From NCBI GenBank assembly GCA_029939615.1, contig JAOZSP010000059.1, forward strand, positions 1,087 to 8,477: a DNA stretch of 7,391 bases, given 5' to 3'. Within the stretch, counting starts at the first letter, position 1. Each line of letters opens with the position of its first letter. The stretch comes from Candidatus Izemoplasma sp. (GTDB taxonomy: Bacteria; Bacillota_I; Bacilli_A; Izemoplasmatales; Izemoplasmataceae). Position numbers and translations under genes: made by a program. Under the pieces are notes generated by a model that was not told the origin of the DNA, did not search any database, and saw nothing but the letters and a program-made list of their open reading frames with translations. Of the stretch, positions 6,444-7,391 are shown in pieces.

Positions 6444-6538
6444 ACCATCACTCCGTTCTTTTTTTTAATCTTAATTTTAATTCTATAATAATTAACATAA
6501 CTATAAATTATGAGTAGAAACGTTTTTATAACTATTTT

Positions 6539-6568
6539 ATTATAACAACCTTACCTGTAAAAAGTCAA
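6539..6568 (-). promoter_or_regulatory. main promoter of rny
   Basis: The minus strand has TTGACT (6568-6563), an 18-bp spacer and a perfect TATAAT (6544-6539), with TGT directly ahead, giving an extended -10. The transcript would start near 6532, leaving a leader of about 88 nt that is extremely AT-rich, includes a run of eight A and shows no obvious stable fold. Confidence 0.75.
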
Positions 6569-6593
6569 TGAATATAACTACTATTTTCATATC

Positions 6594-6622
6594 TTAATAC
6601 ATTAAAAAAGTAGTCCAGTCAA
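6594..6622 (-). promoter_or_regulatory. possible second, upstream rny promoter
   Basis: A second TTGACT (6622-6617) is followed after 17 bp by TATTAA (6599-6594), a 4/6 match to the -10. It lies within the 3' arm of the candidate RNA at 6604-6664, so one of the two readings may be accidental. Confidence 0.25.
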
Positions 6623-6664
6623 TTAGGTCGCTTCCGAAACCAATATTGAGCTAACCACAGCTCT
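6604..6664 (-). ncRNA. candidate structured RNA with terminator-like U tract
   Basis: This block between recA and rny stands out: 23 of 51 bases at 6610-6660 are G or C, while its flanks are almost pure AT. On the minus strand GTGGTT (6658-6653) pairs with GACTAC (6615-6610; includes two G-U), which is followed directly by six T. Inside, CAAT (6648-6645) pairs with ATTG (6623-6620) and GGT (6641-6639) with ACC (6628-6626). An alternative stem GAGCT/AGCTC (6663-6659 with 6652-6648) places GTGGTT in its loop, so the two folds exclude each other or form a pseudoknot. I do not recognise the family. It could be a small RNA or attenuator; a weak -10 (TATATT, 6687-6682) lies upstream. I have no evidence of transcription. 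Confidence 0.4.
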
Positions 6665-6704
6665 AAAATCACTTGTTTTAAAATATAGTTTTGTTCTTTC
6701 TCGT

Positions 6705-6728
6705 AAAAAAAAGGCATGTTAAATGCCT
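6705..6728 (-). terminator. intrinsic terminator of recA, with the recA stop codon in its loop
   Basis: On the minus strand AGGCAT (6728-6723) and ATGCCT (6717-6712) form a 6-bp stem around a 5-nt loop, followed by eight T (6712-6705, the first of them being in the last stem pair). The recA UAA (6721-6719) lies in the loop and stem junction, so the last codons form the 5' arm. This is the best terminator in the window. Confidence 0.85.
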
Positions 6729-7391
6729 AATTTTTCTCTTATTTTTGATTCTAATTCAATCATTATATTTTCGTTTTCTAATAAGTACTTTTTAACGTTT
6801 TCACGACCCTGGCCAATTTTATTACCGTTATAGCTAAACCATGATCCTGATTTATGGATAAGCTCTTCCATAACAGAAATATCAACAATTTCTCCTACTT
6901 TAGATACACCTTTACCATAAATTATATCTACCACTAATGTTTTAAACGGAGGTGCTACTTTATTTTTAACAACTTTTACTTTCGTTTTATTACCAATAAT
7001 ATCAGTTCCAATTTTAATTTGTTCACTTCTTCTAATTTCTAAACGAACAGATGCATAAAATTTTAATGCTCTTCCACCTGGAGTTACTTCAGGATTACCA
7101 AACATTACACCAACTTTTTCTCTAATTTGATTAATAAAAACACAAATTGTTTTTGATTTACTAATAGCTCCACTTAATTTACGCATAGCTTGTGACATTA
7201 GTCTTGCTTGAAGTCCAACATGGCTACTACCCATATCTCCTCTAATTTCTGCTTCAGGTACTAATGCAGCAACACTATCAATAACAATAATATCTATAGC
7301 ACCACTTCTAATTAAAGCTTCTGTAATTTCTAATGCCTGTTCTCCTGTATCAGGTTGTGAAAGAATTAAATTATCAATATCAACACCAAGT
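6719..7391 (-). CDS. recA: recombinase RecA, C-terminal two-thirds (cut by window edge)
   Basis: RecA coats single-stranded DNA with ATP, drives strand exchange and triggers LexA self-cleavage. The frame is open from the right edge (first whole codon ends at 7390) and gives 223 residues of a protein usually about 340-350 long; the start, Walker A and N-terminal domain lie outside. Visible landmarks are Walker B (IDIIVIDSVAALVP), loop L1 (EAEIRGDMGSSHVGLQARLM), the INQIREK segment, loop L2 (VMFGNPEVTPGGRALKFYAS) and the C-terminal domain (GISKVGEIVD-like, here KGVSKVGEIVDISV, then KSGSWFSYNGNKIGQGREN). The protein ends at EKLGI with no long acidic tail. The ATG at 7234 is an internal methionine, not the start. 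Termination is at 6705-6728. Any LexA box would be beyond the window. Confidence 0.97.
   Translation of the reverse strand, partial: LGVDIDNLILSQPDTGEQALEITEALIRSGAIDIIVIDSVAALVPEAEIRGDMGSSHVGLQARLMSQAMRKLSGAISKSKTICVFINQIREKVGVMFGNPEVTPGGRALKFYASVRLEIRRSEQIKIGTDIIGNKTKVKVVKNKVAPPFKTLVVDIIYGKGVSKVGEIVDISVMEELIHKSGSWFSYNGNKIGQGRENVKKYLLENENIMIELESKIREKLGI

Noticed and set aside
6640..6664. tRNA-like D-arm (TTAGCTCA then TTGG)
   Set aside because: No acceptor stem, anticodon arm or T-loop can be built around it, so it is not a tRNA gene; it belongs to the candidate structured RNA.
1..7391. CRISPR array, insertion sequence, phage or defence genes
   Set aside because: I saw no regularly spaced repeats, no transposase or integrase motifs and no terminal inverted repeats; the locus is a housekeeping block.

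Overview
The window comes from a very AT-rich Bacillota-type genome. All eight genes lie on the minus strand, so transcription runs right to left. Order in the direction of transcription: recA (3' part), rny (RNase Y), a Nudix hydrolase, ymdB, miaB, ricA/ymcA, an unrecognised membrane-anchored protein, mutS (5' part). This is the recA-rny-ymdB-miaB-ymcA-mutS backbone of Bacillus subtilis, but without the sporulation genes (spoVS, cotE) and tdh/kbl that I recall interrupting it there. UGA is used as a stop (Nudix gene) and tryptophan is UGG where I checked it, which argues against Mycoplasma/Spiroplasma (code 4). A non-sporulating, low-GC lineage near the base of the Mollicutes (Izemoplasma, Haloplasma or Acholeplasma type) or a similar Bacillota would fit. 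This placement is inference.

Layout from the right edge. recA ends in a clear intrinsic terminator (6705-6728). The 275-bp gap before rny holds an unusually GC-rich block (about 6604-6664) that can fold into a structured RNA ending in six U, followed by a strong promoter for rny (TTGACT-18-TATAAT). rny, the Nudix gene and ymdB form one cluster. A 14-bp hairpin covers the rny stop codon just ahead of the Nudix Shine-Dalgarno, and a terminator-like hairpin covers the ymdB stop codon. miaB and ricA follow and overlap by several bases. A second good promoter (TTGATT-17-TATAAT, 1641-1669) drives the unrecognised gene and mutS, which are 13 bp apart.

Functionally the left and right ends are DNA maintenance (MutS mismatch repair, RecA recombination). 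The middle is RNA metabolism: RNase Y as the membrane endoribonuclease, YmdB as a metallophosphoesterase, RicA as a small RNase Y-modulating helper, and MiaB as the tRNA thiomethylase. The most novel items are the 330-residue protein at the usual cotE position, with three or four helix-extension-helix-like repeats and a C-terminal membrane anchor, and the candidate structured RNA between recA and rny. RicA is also unusual in lacking all cysteines.
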